Below are positions 9,034-16,985 of a stretch of 64,000 nucleotides of DNA, piece after piece. The stretch covers positions 18,621-82,620 of the forward strand of contig JAGRJY010000026.1 in assembly GCA_020442465.1 (NCBI GenBank). Reading direction: 5' to 3'. The position numbers and the translations under genes are program-made. The DNA comes from Lysobacterales bacterium (lineage in GTDB: Bacteria > Pseudomonadota > Gammaproteobacteria > Xanthomonadales > Xanthomonadaceae). The stretch's first letter is position 1, and each line of letters opens with the position of its first letter. The notes beneath the pieces were generated by a model, which was given only the letters and a program-made list of their open reading frames with translations, searched no databases and was not told where the DNA came from.

Positions 9034-11832
9034 ATGATTTCTTCCGCCACCAGCCTGCCCGCAGACCTGGCCGACTGGGCCGACGGGCGCATCGCCCAGC
9101 TCGAAGAGCACGGCCTGGTCGTGGTGGAACGCGAAGTGTTGCGGCGCGTGCTCTGCCTCAGCGACTACGCGTTCGAGCAACTGCGTCGGCATCCGGAGTG
9201 GTCGGCATCCCTGAGTCAGGCGCCGGAGACGCTGGGGCTCGACCCGGCGTTGCCGGAAAGCTGGAGCGCCGCGCTGCGCCGATTCCGTCATCGCCACAGC
9301 GTGGCCATCGTTGCCCGCGAAGCCGAAGGCGGTGGCCTCGATGCGACGCTGCGGCACAGTTCGTGGCTGGCCGACCACTGCTGCCTGCGCGCACTCGAAG
9401 CGGTGCATGGCCAGATGCGCCAGGCTCATGGTCCCGCTGGTGCCGTCGAAGGTGAGGGGCTGCCGCTGTGCGTGTTCGGCCTCGGCAAGCTCGGCGGCGG
9501 CGAGCTGAACTTCAGTTCCGACATCGATCTGGTGTTCGCGTATGCGGAGTCCGGGGACACCGCCGGGCCGCGCGTGCTCGATCACGAAACCTACTTCCAG
9601 CGCATCGGCCAGCGCCTGATCCAGCTGCTGGGCGAGGTGACTGCCGAGGGCTTCGGCTTTCGCGTCGACATGCGCCTGCGTCCGTTCGGACAGTCGGGCC
9701 GGCTGGTGCCCAGCTTCAACGCCATGGAGCAGTACTACCAGCGCGAAGGACGCGACTGGGAGCGCTATGCGTGGATCAAGGCGCGCGCGCTCGATCCACG
9801 CGCGGGCGGCGATCTGCTGGAGACCCTGCGTCCGTTCATCTACCGGCGCTATCTCGACTACACCGCGATCGACGGCTTGCGCGCGATGAAGGCGATGATC
9901 GAGGCGGAAGTGCAGCGCCGCGATCTGCAGGACCACCTCAAGCTGGGCCCGGGCGGTATCCGCGAAGTGGAATTCATGGTTCAGCTGCAGCAGCTGATTC
10001 GCGGCGGGCGCGAAGCGTCGTTGCGCACTTCGGGCACGCTGCCCGCGATGTACGCCCTGGCCGAGGCCGGCTACCTCGAGGCGACGATGGCGCGGCGGCT
10101 CGAGCAGGCGTATCGCCTGCTGCGGATGGTCGAGAACCGCATCCAGATGCTGCGCGACGAGCAGGTCCATGACCTGCCCGAAGACGATTTCCTGCGCAGA
10201 CGGCTGGCCGCCGGCCTGGGCTACCCGGAGTGGCCGGCGCTGGCCGAAGCGCTGGAGTCGGCGCGCGCCCTGGTGCGCGCCGAGTTTGCCAAGGTGTTCG
10301 AGTCGCGCCGTGGTGCACGCGATGCCGGACAGGCCGCCATGGCGCAGCTGTGGGACGCCGCCTGTACCGCCGCACAGGCCGCGCAGCCGATGGTGGCCGA
10401 GGTGCCGGAAGCCGTCACCGAGGCGATGCGGCGCGACCTCACCCAGCTCGCCCAGGCCGCGGCGCGCGCCGGATTGTCGGCGGCGGCGCGTGCGCGCCTC
10501 GACCGGCTGGTGCCCGCGTTGTTCACCCGTGCGCTGCAGGTCGACGATGCCGAGCTGCTGATCGGGCGTGCCGTGCGCCTTCTGCTCGCTACCTTGCGCC
10601 GACCGTCGTATCTCGCCCTGCTCGACGAGCAGCCTGCCGCCCTGCAGCGTCTGGTCGACGTGTTCGCCGCCAGTGGCTTGCTCGCCGACCAGGTGGTCGA
10701 ACACCCGCTGCTGCTCGACGACCTGCTCGATGCGCGGGTGGATCTCACCGGGCGCAATCTCGAAGCCATGGCCGCTGCGGACGCGGCGCGCGGACACGAT
10801 CCCGAACAGGTCCTGCTCGAACTCAACGAGCTGCGGCGCAGCGTCGGTTTTCGCCTTGCGCTCGGCTACTTCCTCGGTCGCAACGCTGCCGCCGACACCG
10901 CCGCGCAGCTGGCCGATCTGGCCGAGGCCGTGCTGCGCAATACGCTCGCGCTGGCCGTGCGCAGCATGGTGCCGGTGCATGGCAGCCTGCCCGGGCATGC
11001 GGCGGACGCCGGCATCGCGGTGGTGGGCTACGGCAGCCTGGGCGGCCGCGAGCTCGGCTTCGCCTCCGATCTCGACCTGGTGTTCCTGACCGACTCGGCC
11101 ACCGCGGAGCTGGTCAGTGACGGTACCCGCCCGCTGGACGCGCCGCGCTACCAGCAGCGCCTGATGCAGAAGATGCTCGCCCTGATGAGCACGCTGACAC
11201 CGGCCGGGCGTCTCTACGAGGCCGACCTTCGTCTGCGCCCCGATGGCGCCAAGGGACTGCTGCTGTGCAGCCTGCAGAGCTTCGCCGACTACCAGCATGC
11301 GCGGGCCTGGTCGTGGGAGCACCAGGCGCTGGTGCGGGCGCGCCCCGTGGCGGGTTCGGAGACGCTGTGCCGGGACTACGACGCGGTACGCCGTGAGGTG
11401 CTGAGCCTGCCCCGGGCACGCACCCAGGTGTGCCATGACGTGGCCGGCATGCGTGCGCGCATGCGTGCCGAACTCGATCGTGGGCGCGGTGAGCGCTTCG
11501 ATCTCAAGCAGGGCGTCGGCGGTCTGGTCGATCTCGAGTTCCTGCTCCAGGCCATGGTGCTCAGCGATGCGCAGCGCCTCCCCGGATGGCTCGATGCCAG
11601 CGATACGCCGGGTCTGCTCGCCTGCCTGCGGCAAAGCGGCCTGCTGCCCGACGCCGCAGTGGCCGACCTGCAGTCTGCACATGCGACCCTGCTTGATCGC
11701 GCCCTGCGCTGCACGTTGCATCCGCAGCCTCGCGTGGTACAGCGGGACGCGGACATCGACGCGGCGCGACGCGCGATTCGTGCGGCCTGGCTGGCGTTCG
11801 GGATGGAAGGCGCCGAGGACGAGGCGCGTTGA
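9034..11832 (+). CDS. glnE: Bifunctional glutamine synthetase adenylyltransferase/deadenylase GlnE
   Basis: This cytosolic enzyme adenylylates glutamine synthetase (inactivating it) and removes the AMP, under control of PII proteins. The 932-residue product holds two nucleotidyltransferase domains. The N-terminal one (GLGKLGGGELNFSSDIDL, about residues 150-170) is the adenylyl-removase. The C-terminal one (GYGSLGGRELGFASDLDL, about 665-685) is the adenylyltransferase. Both keep the G-G-x-E/D-x-x-x-x-SDxDL catalytic signature. The ATG at 9034 gives a normal N-terminus; an in-frame GTG at 8950 would add 28 residues encoded across the terminator hairpin and is less likely. No Shine-Dalgarno is visible for 9034. 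Confidence 0.95.
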   Translation: MISSATSLPADLADWADGRIAQLEEHGLVVVEREVLRRVLCLSDYAFEQLRRHPEWSASLSQAPETLGLDPALPESWSAALRRFRHRHSVAIVAREAEGGGLDATLRHSSWLADHCCLRALEAVHGQMRQAHGPAGAVEGEGLPLCVFGLGKLGGGELNFSSDIDLVFAYAESGDTAGPRVLDHETYFQRIGQRLIQLLGEVTAEGFGFRVDMRLRPFGQSGRLVPSFNAMEQYYQREGRDWERYAWIKARALDPRAGGDLLETLRPFIYRRYLDYTAIDGLRAMKAMIEAEVQRRDLQDHLKLGPGGIREVEFMVQLQQLIRGGREASLRTSGTLPAMYALAEAGYLEATMARRLEQAYRLLRMVENRIQMLRDEQVHDLPEDDFLRRRLAAGLGYPEWPALAEALESARALVRAEFAKVFESRRGARDAGQAAMAQLWDAACTAAQAAQPMVAEVPEAVTEAMRRDLTQLAQAAARAGLSAAARARLDRLVPALFTRALQVDDAELLIGRAVRLLLATLRRPSYLALLDEQPAALQRLVDVFAASGLLADQVVEHPLLLDDLLDARVDLTGRNLEAMAAADAARGHDPEQVLLELNELRRSVGFRLALGYFLGRNAAADTAAQLADLAEAVLRNTLALAVRSMVPVHGSLPGHAADAGIAVVGYGSLGGRELGFASDLDLVFLTDSATAELVSDGTRPLDAPRYQQRLMQKMLALMSTLTPAGRLYEADLRLRPDGAKGLLLCSLQSFADYQHARAWSWEHQALVRARPVAGSETLCRDYDAVRREVLSLPRARTQVCHDVAGMRARMRAELDRGRGERFDLKQGVGGLVDLEFLLQAMVLSDAQRLPGWLDASDTPGLLACLRQSGLLPDAAVADLQSAHATLLDRALRCTLHPQPRVVQRDADIDAARRAIRAAWLAFGMEGAEDEAR

Positions 11833-11923
11833 GGCGAGGTCCCGCGGGGCGGCCTGGCGGCACCGTCATCCGCGTTCGCATAGAATCGCGGCCCTCCCTG
11901 ACTTCGCGCTGTGCAGGCCTTTC

Positions 11924-12868
11924 ATGATCGAACCGATGCTGTGGTTTGTTGCCGGCCTGGTCATGCTGCTGCTTGGCGCGGACTCCTTCCTCAAGGGGGC
12001 TTCGGGACTGGCCTTGCACTTCGGCATCAGTCCGTTCGTGGTGGGATTGACCATCGTCGGCTTCGGCACCTCGGCGCCCGAGCTGGCGGTGAATCTGCTC
12101 GCTGCGTACCGCGACAGCTACGGTCTTGCCCTGGGCAACGTGGTGGGCAGCAATGTGGCCAACGTCGGCCTGATTCTCGGCACCTGCGCACTGGCCAGCC
12201 CGCTGGCGGTGCAGATGCGCCTGCTGCGCGTCGAGGGTCCCATCCTCATCGCCGCGAGCATCGTGCTGTGGCTGCTGTGCGTGGACGGGACGATCGGTAG
12301 CGTCGACGCGGTCATCCTGCTCGGCGGATTCGTCGCGTTGATGGCCTACGTCGCGCGCAACGCCAAGCTGGAAACGTCCGAGGTCAAGGAAGAACTCGCC
12401 GAATTCGCCCAGACCCGCACCGAGCTGGGGCGCAATGTCGTGCGCCTGCTGATCGGCCTTGCCTTGCTGGTCTTCGGCGCCCAGCAGATGGTCGACGCGG
12501 CGCTGCAGCTGGCGCGCATGTGGGGCTGGAGCGACGTGCTCATCGGCCTGACCGTCGTCGCGATCGGCACGTCACTGCCCGAGCTGGCGTCTTCGCTGAT
12601 GGCGGTGTATCGCGGGCAGAACGACATTGCCGTCGGCAACGTGGTCGGATCGAACCTGTTCAACATCCTGCTGATCCTCGGCGCCACCGCGGCATTTCAT
12701 CCGCTGCCGGTCGAGCGCAGCATGATCACCTTCGATTTGCCGGTGATGGTCTCGTTCATGATCGTGGCCTACCTGTTCATGCATCGACACGGCAAGATCA
12801 CCCGGCGCGAAGGCGCCGTGCTGCTGGCCGGCTGGATTGGCTTCAACCTCTGGCAGATCGTGGCTTGA
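11924..12868 (+). CDS. CaCA-family sodium/calcium exchanger (YrbG-like)
   Basis: The 314-residue inner-membrane protein has about ten transmembrane helices in two homologous halves. Each half carries an alpha-repeat: GFGTSAPELAVN with GNVVGSNVANVGLILG in the first, and AIGTSLPELASS with GNVVGSNLFNILLILG in the second. These GxG(T)SxPE and GNxxGSN motifs form the cation-binding site of CaCA exchangers. A loop of about 40 mostly charged residues separates the halves. The size and short loop fit the bacterial YrbG group. The transported pair (Ca2+/Na+ or Ca2+/H+) cannot be read from the sequence. A TAGAAT hexamer at 11881-11886 may belong to its promoter. It stands before the Mrp operon. Confidence 0.9.
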   Translation: MIEPMLWFVAGLVMLLLGADSFLKGASGLALHFGISPFVVGLTIVGFGTSAPELAVNLLAAYRDSYGLALGNVVGSNVANVGLILGTCALASPLAVQMRLLRVEGPILIAASIVLWLLCVDGTIGSVDAVILLGGFVALMAYVARNAKLETSEVKEELAEFAQTRTELGRNVVRLLIGLALLVFGAQQMVDAALQLARMWGWSDVLIGLTVVAIGTSLPELASSLMAVYRGQNDIAVGNVVGSNLFNILLILGATAAFHPLPVERSMITFDLPVMVSFMIVAYLFMHRHGKITRREGAVLLAGWIGFNLWQIVA

Positions 12869-13011
12869 GCGGTTGGCGGTGCGCGCTCGAGACGACAGGT
12901 CGCGGGGCCGCGGGGCTGACGGCGGGCCGGACAGCCGGCCTGATCGCGGCGCAGAACGCGAGCCGGCGTCGGGCGCGAGCACTTCCTCCTGAATCCTTCA
13001 TCTGCTTTGCG

Positions 13012-13017
13012 TAGAAT
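13012..13017 (+). promoter_or_regulatory. Candidate -10 element of the mrp operon
   Basis: TAGAAT (5 of 6 to TATAAT) lies 18 bases before the mrpE GTG, in the only sizeable gap (12869-13035) before a run of overlapping genes. The -35 region is poor (CTGAAT at 12989-12994, 17-base spacer), so this is a weak or activator-dependent promoter at best. Confidence 0.35.
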
Positions 13018-13035
13018 GCGCGATCCTTCCTGCCG

Positions 13036-13521
13036 GTGATCCGCGTGCTGCGCAGCCTGGTTCTGACGTCCTTCCTGTTTGCCTTCTGGCTGATTCTCTC
13101 CGGCATCTACACGCCGTTCCTCGTCCTGTCGGGACTGGGCGCGTCGGTGGCGGTGACCTGGTTCTGCCGGCGACTGGGCACGCTCGACGAAGAGTCGATG
13201 CCCCTGCACGTGCTGCGCGCGGCGCCCGGCTACTGGCTGTGGCTGGCTGGCGAGATCGTGCGTTCGGCGCTCGACGTCAGCCGGATCGTGCTGCATCCGC
13301 GTCTGCCCATCTCGCCGACCCTGGTGCGCTTCCGGCCGAGCCAGCGGAGCGAGCTGGGCATGGTGATTCACGCCAATTCGATCACCCTGACGCCCGGCAC
13401 GCTGACGATCGAATGCGAGCCGGACGAGTTCCTCGTCCACGCGCTCACCAGCGAAGGCGCGTTCGGAGTGACCGACAGCGTGATGGACGCGCGCGCGCGG
13501 GCCATGGAGGGCAAGGCCTGA
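13036..13521 (+). CDS. mrpE: Mrp-type Na+/H+ antiporter subunit E
   Basis: The 161-residue inner-membrane protein opens the antiporter operon. It has two or three N-terminal helices (VLRSLVLTSFLFAFWLILSG, YTPFLVLSGLGASVAVTWFC), then a cytosolic MrpE domain. The domain is recognised by GEIVRSALDVSRIVLHP and SNSITLTPGTLTIE-type text (here HANSITLTPGTLTIECEPDEFLVH). MrpE/MnhE/MbhA subunits are required for complex assembly. The start is a GTG at 13036. Its stop shares one base with the mrpF start (TGATG). Confidence 0.93.
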   Translation: MIRVLRSLVLTSFLFAFWLILSGIYTPFLVLSGLGASVAVTWFCRRLGTLDEESMPLHVLRAAPGYWLWLAGEIVRSALDVSRIVLHPRLPISPTLVRFRPSQRSELGMVIHANSITLTPGTLTIECEPDEFLVHALTSEGAFGVTDSVMDARARAMEGKA

Positions 13522-13790
13522 TGTTCTGGGTCGCCGCCGCGCTGCTGTCGCTGGCGACTGCGCTGGTGCTGGTGCGCGCCGCCCGCGGGCCGTCGGTGTT
13601 CGATCGACTCCTCGCGGCGAACAGCATCGGGACGTTGGCGATGCTGCTCCTGCTGGTGCTGGGGTTTCTCGGCGACAGGCCCGAATTCGTCGATCTCGCC
13701 CTGGTCTACGGCTTGTTGAATGCGATCGGCACGGTGGCGGTGCTGCGCTACCTGCGTCGCGGCGAAACCGACGAGCCGGTGGGGCCCTGA
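13521..13790 (+). CDS. mrpF: Mrp-type Na+/H+ antiporter subunit F
   Basis: The 89-residue protein has three transmembrane helices (residues about 2-20, 35-52, 58-78). It carries the family signature RAARGPSVFDRLLAANSIGT, with a conserved Asp in the first loop. MrpF/MnhF/MbhB is a small membrane subunit near the sodium pathway in Mrp structures. The start codon overlaps the mrpE stop by one base, and mrpG follows after one base. Confidence 0.92.
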   Translation: MFWVAAALLSLATALVLVRAARGPSVFDRLLAANSIGTLAMLLLLVLGFLGDRPEFVDLALVYGLLNAIGTVAVLRYLRRGETDEPVGP

Positions 13791-13791
13791 G

Positions 13792-14142
13792 ATGCTGACG
13801 ATCGTCGTCGATGCGCTGAGCTGGATCCTGATCGTCGCGGGCGGTGGCTTCTGCATCGTGGGCGCGATCGGCATGCTGCGCATGCCCGACTGTTTCACCC
13901 GCATGCATGCCGCCAGCCTGATCGATACCCTCGGTGCGGCCCTGCTGCTGCTTGGTCTGATGCTGCAGGCCGGGCTCAGCCTCAACATGCTCAAGATCGG
14001 CATGGTCGGCCTGCTGCTGTTCTTCGCCAGCCCGACCGCCACCCATGCGCTGGCCAAGGCGGCCATCACCCGTGGCGTGCGGCCTCTGCTTGCCGACCAT
14101 TCCCTCAACGGCGGGGAGGACGCGTCATCGAAGCGATCCTGA
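13792..14142 (+). CDS. mrpG: Mrp-type Na+/H+ antiporter subunit G
   Basis: The 116-residue protein has three helices with the MnhG/MrpG/MbhC signature (GAIGMLRMPDCFTRMHAASL, DTLGAALLLLG, NMLKIGMVGLLLFFASPTATHALAKAA). It is an assembly and ion-path subunit of the Mrp complex in the inner membrane. It follows mrpF by one base. Its stop lies inside the probable true start region of the next gene, whose N-terminal codons overlap its end. Confidence 0.92.
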   Translation: MLTIVVDALSWILIVAGGGFCIVGAIGMLRMPDCFTRMHAASLIDTLGAALLLLGLMLQAGLSLNMLKIGMVGLLLFFASPTATHALAKAAITRGVRPLLADHSLNGGEDASSKRS

Positions 14143-14159
14143 TCAACCTGCTGCTGGTC

Positions 14160-14660
14160 ATGATGGTGGTGTCGGTGTTCGCGATGGTGCGCAGCCGCAA
14201 CCTGTTCGCCGTGGTCGTGCTGAGCGGGATCTACAGCTTCCTGATGGCGACCGTGCTGGTGGCCATGGACGCGGTGGACGTGGCGATGACCGAAGCGGCG
14301 GTCGGCGCGGGCCTGTCGACGGTGCTGATGCTGGGCGCGCTGCTGTTGTGCCGTTCCGAGGAAAGCCGCCCCTCGCATCGCCCGTGGCTGCCGCTGGGCC
14401 TGTCCCTGGCAGTCGGCGGCCTGGTCGTCTACGGCACCTACGACCTCGCCGACTACGTCGACCAGCAGGCGCCGATCCACCAGCATGTGGTGCCGCGCTA
14501 TCTCGAACGCATGCCGCAGGAGATCGATATTCCCAACGTCGTGACCGCGGTGCTGTCCAGCTATCGCGGCTACGACACCATGGGCGAGACGCTGGTGGTG
14601 TTCACCGCCGGCGTCGCGGTGTTTGCGCTGCTGCGGCGGCGCCGGAAGGTGAAATCGTGA
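14160..14660 (+). CDS. DUF4040/MbhD-MbhE fused antiporter subunit (MrpA C-terminal equivalent)
   Basis: The product of at least 166 residues corresponds to the C-terminal part of MrpA. First comes an MbhD-like DUF4040 domain (RSRNLFAVVVLSGIYSF, DAVDVAMTEAAVGAG; the DxxxTExxxG motif is hallmark). Then an MbhE-like segment ends in GYDTMGETLVVFTAGVAVFALL. About five membrane helices are expected. Homologues usually begin with something like MIEAxLxxLLL; here the same residues (IEAILINLLLV) precede the ATG at 14160 in frame. They follow a strong GGGGAGGA, but at an ATC codon (14127). The true start may therefore be 14127 (non-canonical or a base error), and 14160 is the first ordinary start. It overlaps the mrpB start by four bases. 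Confidence 0.85.
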   Translation: MMVVSVFAMVRSRNLFAVVVLSGIYSFLMATVLVAMDAVDVAMTEAAVGAGLSTVLMLGALLLCRSEESRPSHRPWLPLGLSLAVGGLVVYGTYDLADYVDQQAPIHQHVVPRYLERMPQEIDIPNVVTAVLSSYRGYDTMGETLVVFTAGVAVFALLRRRRKVKS

Positions 14661-15082
14661 AGCACGACATGATCCTGCGCGTGGTCAGCAAGCTGCTGGT
14701 CCCCTTCATCATGCTGTTCGCGGTGTACGTGCAGTTTCACGGTGACTTCAGCCCGGGCGGCGGATTCCAGGCCGGGGTGATCATGGCCGCCGCGCTGGTG
14801 TTCCACGCGCTGATCTTCGGGGTACCGGAGCTCAAGCGCGCGCTGCCGGAGGCCTGGGTCGAGCGGATGATGGCCGTCGGCGTGCTGCTGTACATGCTGG
14901 TCGGCGTGGCCGGTGTTCTGCTCGGCGGCAATTTCCTCGACTACAACGTGCTCGCACACGATGCGATCCACGGCCAGCATCGCGGCATCTTCTGGATCGA
15001 GATCGGCGTCGCGATCACCGTGTGCGGCGTGATGCTGAAGTTCTTCTACGTGTTCTCCGAGCGCGGGAAGATCGACGGATGA
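14657..15082 (+). CDS. mrpB: Mrp-type Na+/H+ antiporter subunit B
   Basis: The 141-residue protein has four helices and is a clear MnhB/MrpB/MbhF. It shows MILRVVSKLLVPFIMLFAVYV, the conserved loop HGDFSPGGGFQAGVIMAAA, and a C-terminal EIGVAITVCGVMLKFFYVF. The HGxxSPGGGFQ motif is diagnostic for the family. The start is GTG at 14657, overlapping the previous stop by four bases, with GGAAGGTG upstream. Its own stop overlaps the mrpC ATG. Confidence 0.94.
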   Translation: MKHDMILRVVSKLLVPFIMLFAVYVQFHGDFSPGGGFQAGVIMAAALVFHALIFGVPELKRALPEAWVERMMAVGVLLYMLVGVAGVLLGGNFLDYNVLAHDAIHGQHRGIFWIEIGVAITVCGVMLKFFYVFSERGKIDG

Positions 15083-15495
15083 CCCTCTCGCCGGAAGTCG
15101 CCACCCGGGCGGCGCAACTCACCTACGTGTTGATGATCGTGCTGATGATGGCCGGTCTGTACATCCTCGCCAGCCGCGACAACCTGGTGAAGAAGCTCGT
15201 CGGTCTGGGCATTTTCCAGTCCTCGGTATACCTGCTCTACATCGCGCCGGGCACGCTGCTCGGCGGCACCGCGCCGATTCTCGATGCGCGCTTCTCGGTC
15301 TATTCGAACCCGCTGCCGCACGTGCTCATCCTCACCGCCATCGTGGTGGGCGTCGCGACCCTGGCGCTGGGCCTGGCCCTGGTGGTGCGCATCCGCGAAC
15401 GCTACGGCACGATCGACGAGGACGACATCGTCGACGCCGACAACGCCGAGGATGCGCGCGAGGGCGACGCGCCGTCGGCGGAGGGCGACGCATGA
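15079..15495 (+). CDS. mrpC: Mrp-type Na+/H+ antiporter subunit C (NuoK-like)
   Basis: The 138-residue protein is a NuoK-like MrpC/MnhC/MbhG with three helices: VLMIVLMMAGLYILAS, KKLVGLGIFQSSVYLLYIA, and HVLILTAIVVGVATLALGLAL. The last contains the conserved LTAIVVG(V)A segment. The N-terminal 12 residues are hydrophilic, and the C-terminal 30 are strongly acidic (DEDDIVDADNAEDAREGD), which is an extension beyond the usual end. It forms the membrane arm next to the D subunit. It overlaps mrpB and mrpD by four bases each. Confidence 0.93.
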   Translation: MTLSPEVATRAAQLTYVLMIVLMMAGLYILASRDNLVKKLVGLGIFQSSVYLLYIAPGTLLGGTAPILDARFSVYSNPLPHVLILTAIVVGVATLALGLALVVRIRERYGTIDEDDIVDADNAEDAREGDAPSAEGDA

Positions 15496-16985
15496 CCGGC
15501 TGGATGAGCCACGCGCCCGTGCTGCAGGTGGTGCTGCCCCTGCTTGCCGCGCCGATCATCGTGCTGTTGCGCGGCAGCAAGCGATCATTCTGGGTCTGCG
15601 CGCTGGCGATGCTGGGCGCGTTCGTGTGCGCGGCCAGCGTGCTCGGGCAGGCCTTTTCAGGCGGCGACGCGGTCTATGCGATGGGCAGCTGGCCTGCACC
15701 CTGGGGCATCGAGTACCGCATCGACCGTCTGGGGGCGATGTTTCTGATTCTGGTCTCGGCGGTCGCGCTGGCTGTCATGCCCTATGCGCGCGCCAGCATT
15801 GCCGACGAGCTCGATCCCGACCAGCACTACCTGTTCTACGCGCTGTGGTGTCTGTGCGTGGGCGGGCTGATGGGCATCGCCGCGACCGGCGACGCCTTCA
15901 ACGTGTTCGTGTTCCTGGAGATCTCCTCGCTGGCGACCTATGCGCTGATCGCGCTGGGGCGCGACCGGCGCGCCCTGTTCGCCGCCTACCAGTACCTGAT
16001 CATGGGTACCGTCGGCGCGACCTTCATCGTCATCGGCATCGGCGTGCTCTACATGCTCACCGGCACGCTGAACCTCGCCGACATGGCCGAGCGGCTGGCC
16101 GGCCACGAGCAGACCCGCGGCGCGCTGGCAGCGTTCGCCTTCCTCTCGGTCGGCATCGCCCTCAAGCTGGCGCTGTTCCCGCTGCACCTGTGGCTGCCGA
16201 ACGCCTACACGCATGCGCCTTCCGCGGTGGCCAGCCTGCTTTCGGCCACCGCCACCAAGGTCGCGGTCTACCTGATGATCCGCTTCTACTACTCGGTGTT
16301 CGGCATCGACGAGGTCTTCGCCGTTCAGCCGGTCGGCCAGGTGCTGATCCTGCTCGCCGTGCTCGGCATGTTCGTGGCGTCGTACACCGCGATCCGCCAG
16401 CACGATCTGCGGCAGATGTTTGCGTATTCGAGCGTGGCCCAGGTCGGCTACATCGTGCTGGGGCTCGGTCTGGGCACCCAGGCTGGCCTGACTGCCTCGC
16501 TGGCGCACGTGATCAACCATGCGGTGAGCAAGGGCGCACTGTTCATGCTGCTGGGGCTGATGGTGTGGCGTCTCGGTGGCGCAGGCCTGGATCGGGCGCG
16601 TGGCATGGCGCGCACGATGCCGTGGACCAGTTTCGGCATCGTCGTCTGCGGCCTGTCGCTGATCGGCGTACCCGGTACCGCCGGCTTCACCAGCAAATGG
16701 GCCTTGATGACCGCGTGCCTGGAGGCCGGCCAGCCGGTGCTGCTTGCGCTGACCGTGCTCTCCTCGGTGTTGGCGATGATCTACGTCTGGCAGTTCGTCC
16801 GCGTCGCCTACTTCGAAGACCCGGGTGACGGCGCCGACGCCGGTGCTGGCCGCCTGTCGCTCTGGCGCAGCGCCCCCACCGTGCTGATGGTCGCTGCAGT
16901 GCTGGCGCTCGGCTGGTACACCGCACCTTCGCTCGGATTCGCCGCCGAAGCCGCCGCGCGCCTGATGAGCGGGGCCGCTCCATGA
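15492..16985 (+). CDS. mrpD: Mrp-type Na+/H+ antiporter subunit D
   Basis: The 497-residue, 14-helix protein is homologous to NuoM/NuoN of complex I and is the proton-translocating subunit of Mrp. It keeps the functional residues expected for the fold: the TM5 glutamate (VFVFLEISSLATYAL), the TM7 lysine Lys225 in ALKLALFPLHLWLP, and the following histidine and LPNAYTHAP loop. The TM8 lysine in SATATK and the broken-helix region near GVPGTAGFTSKW are also present. The start ATG overlaps the mrpC stop. It corresponds to MbhH by order and sequence. Confidence 0.94.
   Translation: MTGWMSHAPVLQVVLPLLAAPIIVLLRGSKRSFWVCALAMLGAFVCAASVLGQAFSGGDAVYAMGSWPAPWGIEYRIDRLGAMFLILVSAVALAVMPYARASIADELDPDQHYLFYALWCLCVGGLMGIAATGDAFNVFVFLEISSLATYALIALGRDRRALFAAYQYLIMGTVGATFIVIGIGVLYMLTGTLNLADMAERLAGHEQTRGALAAFAFLSVGIALKLALFPLHLWLPNAYTHAPSAVASLLSATATKVAVYLMIRFYYSVFGIDEVFAVQPVGQVLILLAVLGMFVASYTAIRQHDLRQMFAYSSVAQVGYIVLGLGLGTQAGLTASLAHVINHAVSKGALFMLLGLMVWRLGGAGLDRARGMARTMPWTSFGIVVCGLSLIGVPGTAGFTSKWALMTACLEAGQPVLLALTVLSSVLAMIYVWQFVRVAYFEDPGDGADAGAGRLSLWRSAPTVLMVAAVLALGWYTAPSLGFAAEAAARLMSGAAP

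Noticed and set aside
7522..11721. A 1399-codon open frame on the minus strand
   Set aside because: It is antisense to ubiE, mgtE and glnE, His/Gln/Arg-rich and without domains; a by-product of GC-rich codon bias.
12925..12940. GGCCGG-ACAG-CCGGCC hairpin downstream of the CaCA exchanger gene
   Set aside because: The stem is short (6 bp) and there is no T-run; similar GC palindromes arise by chance in this composition.
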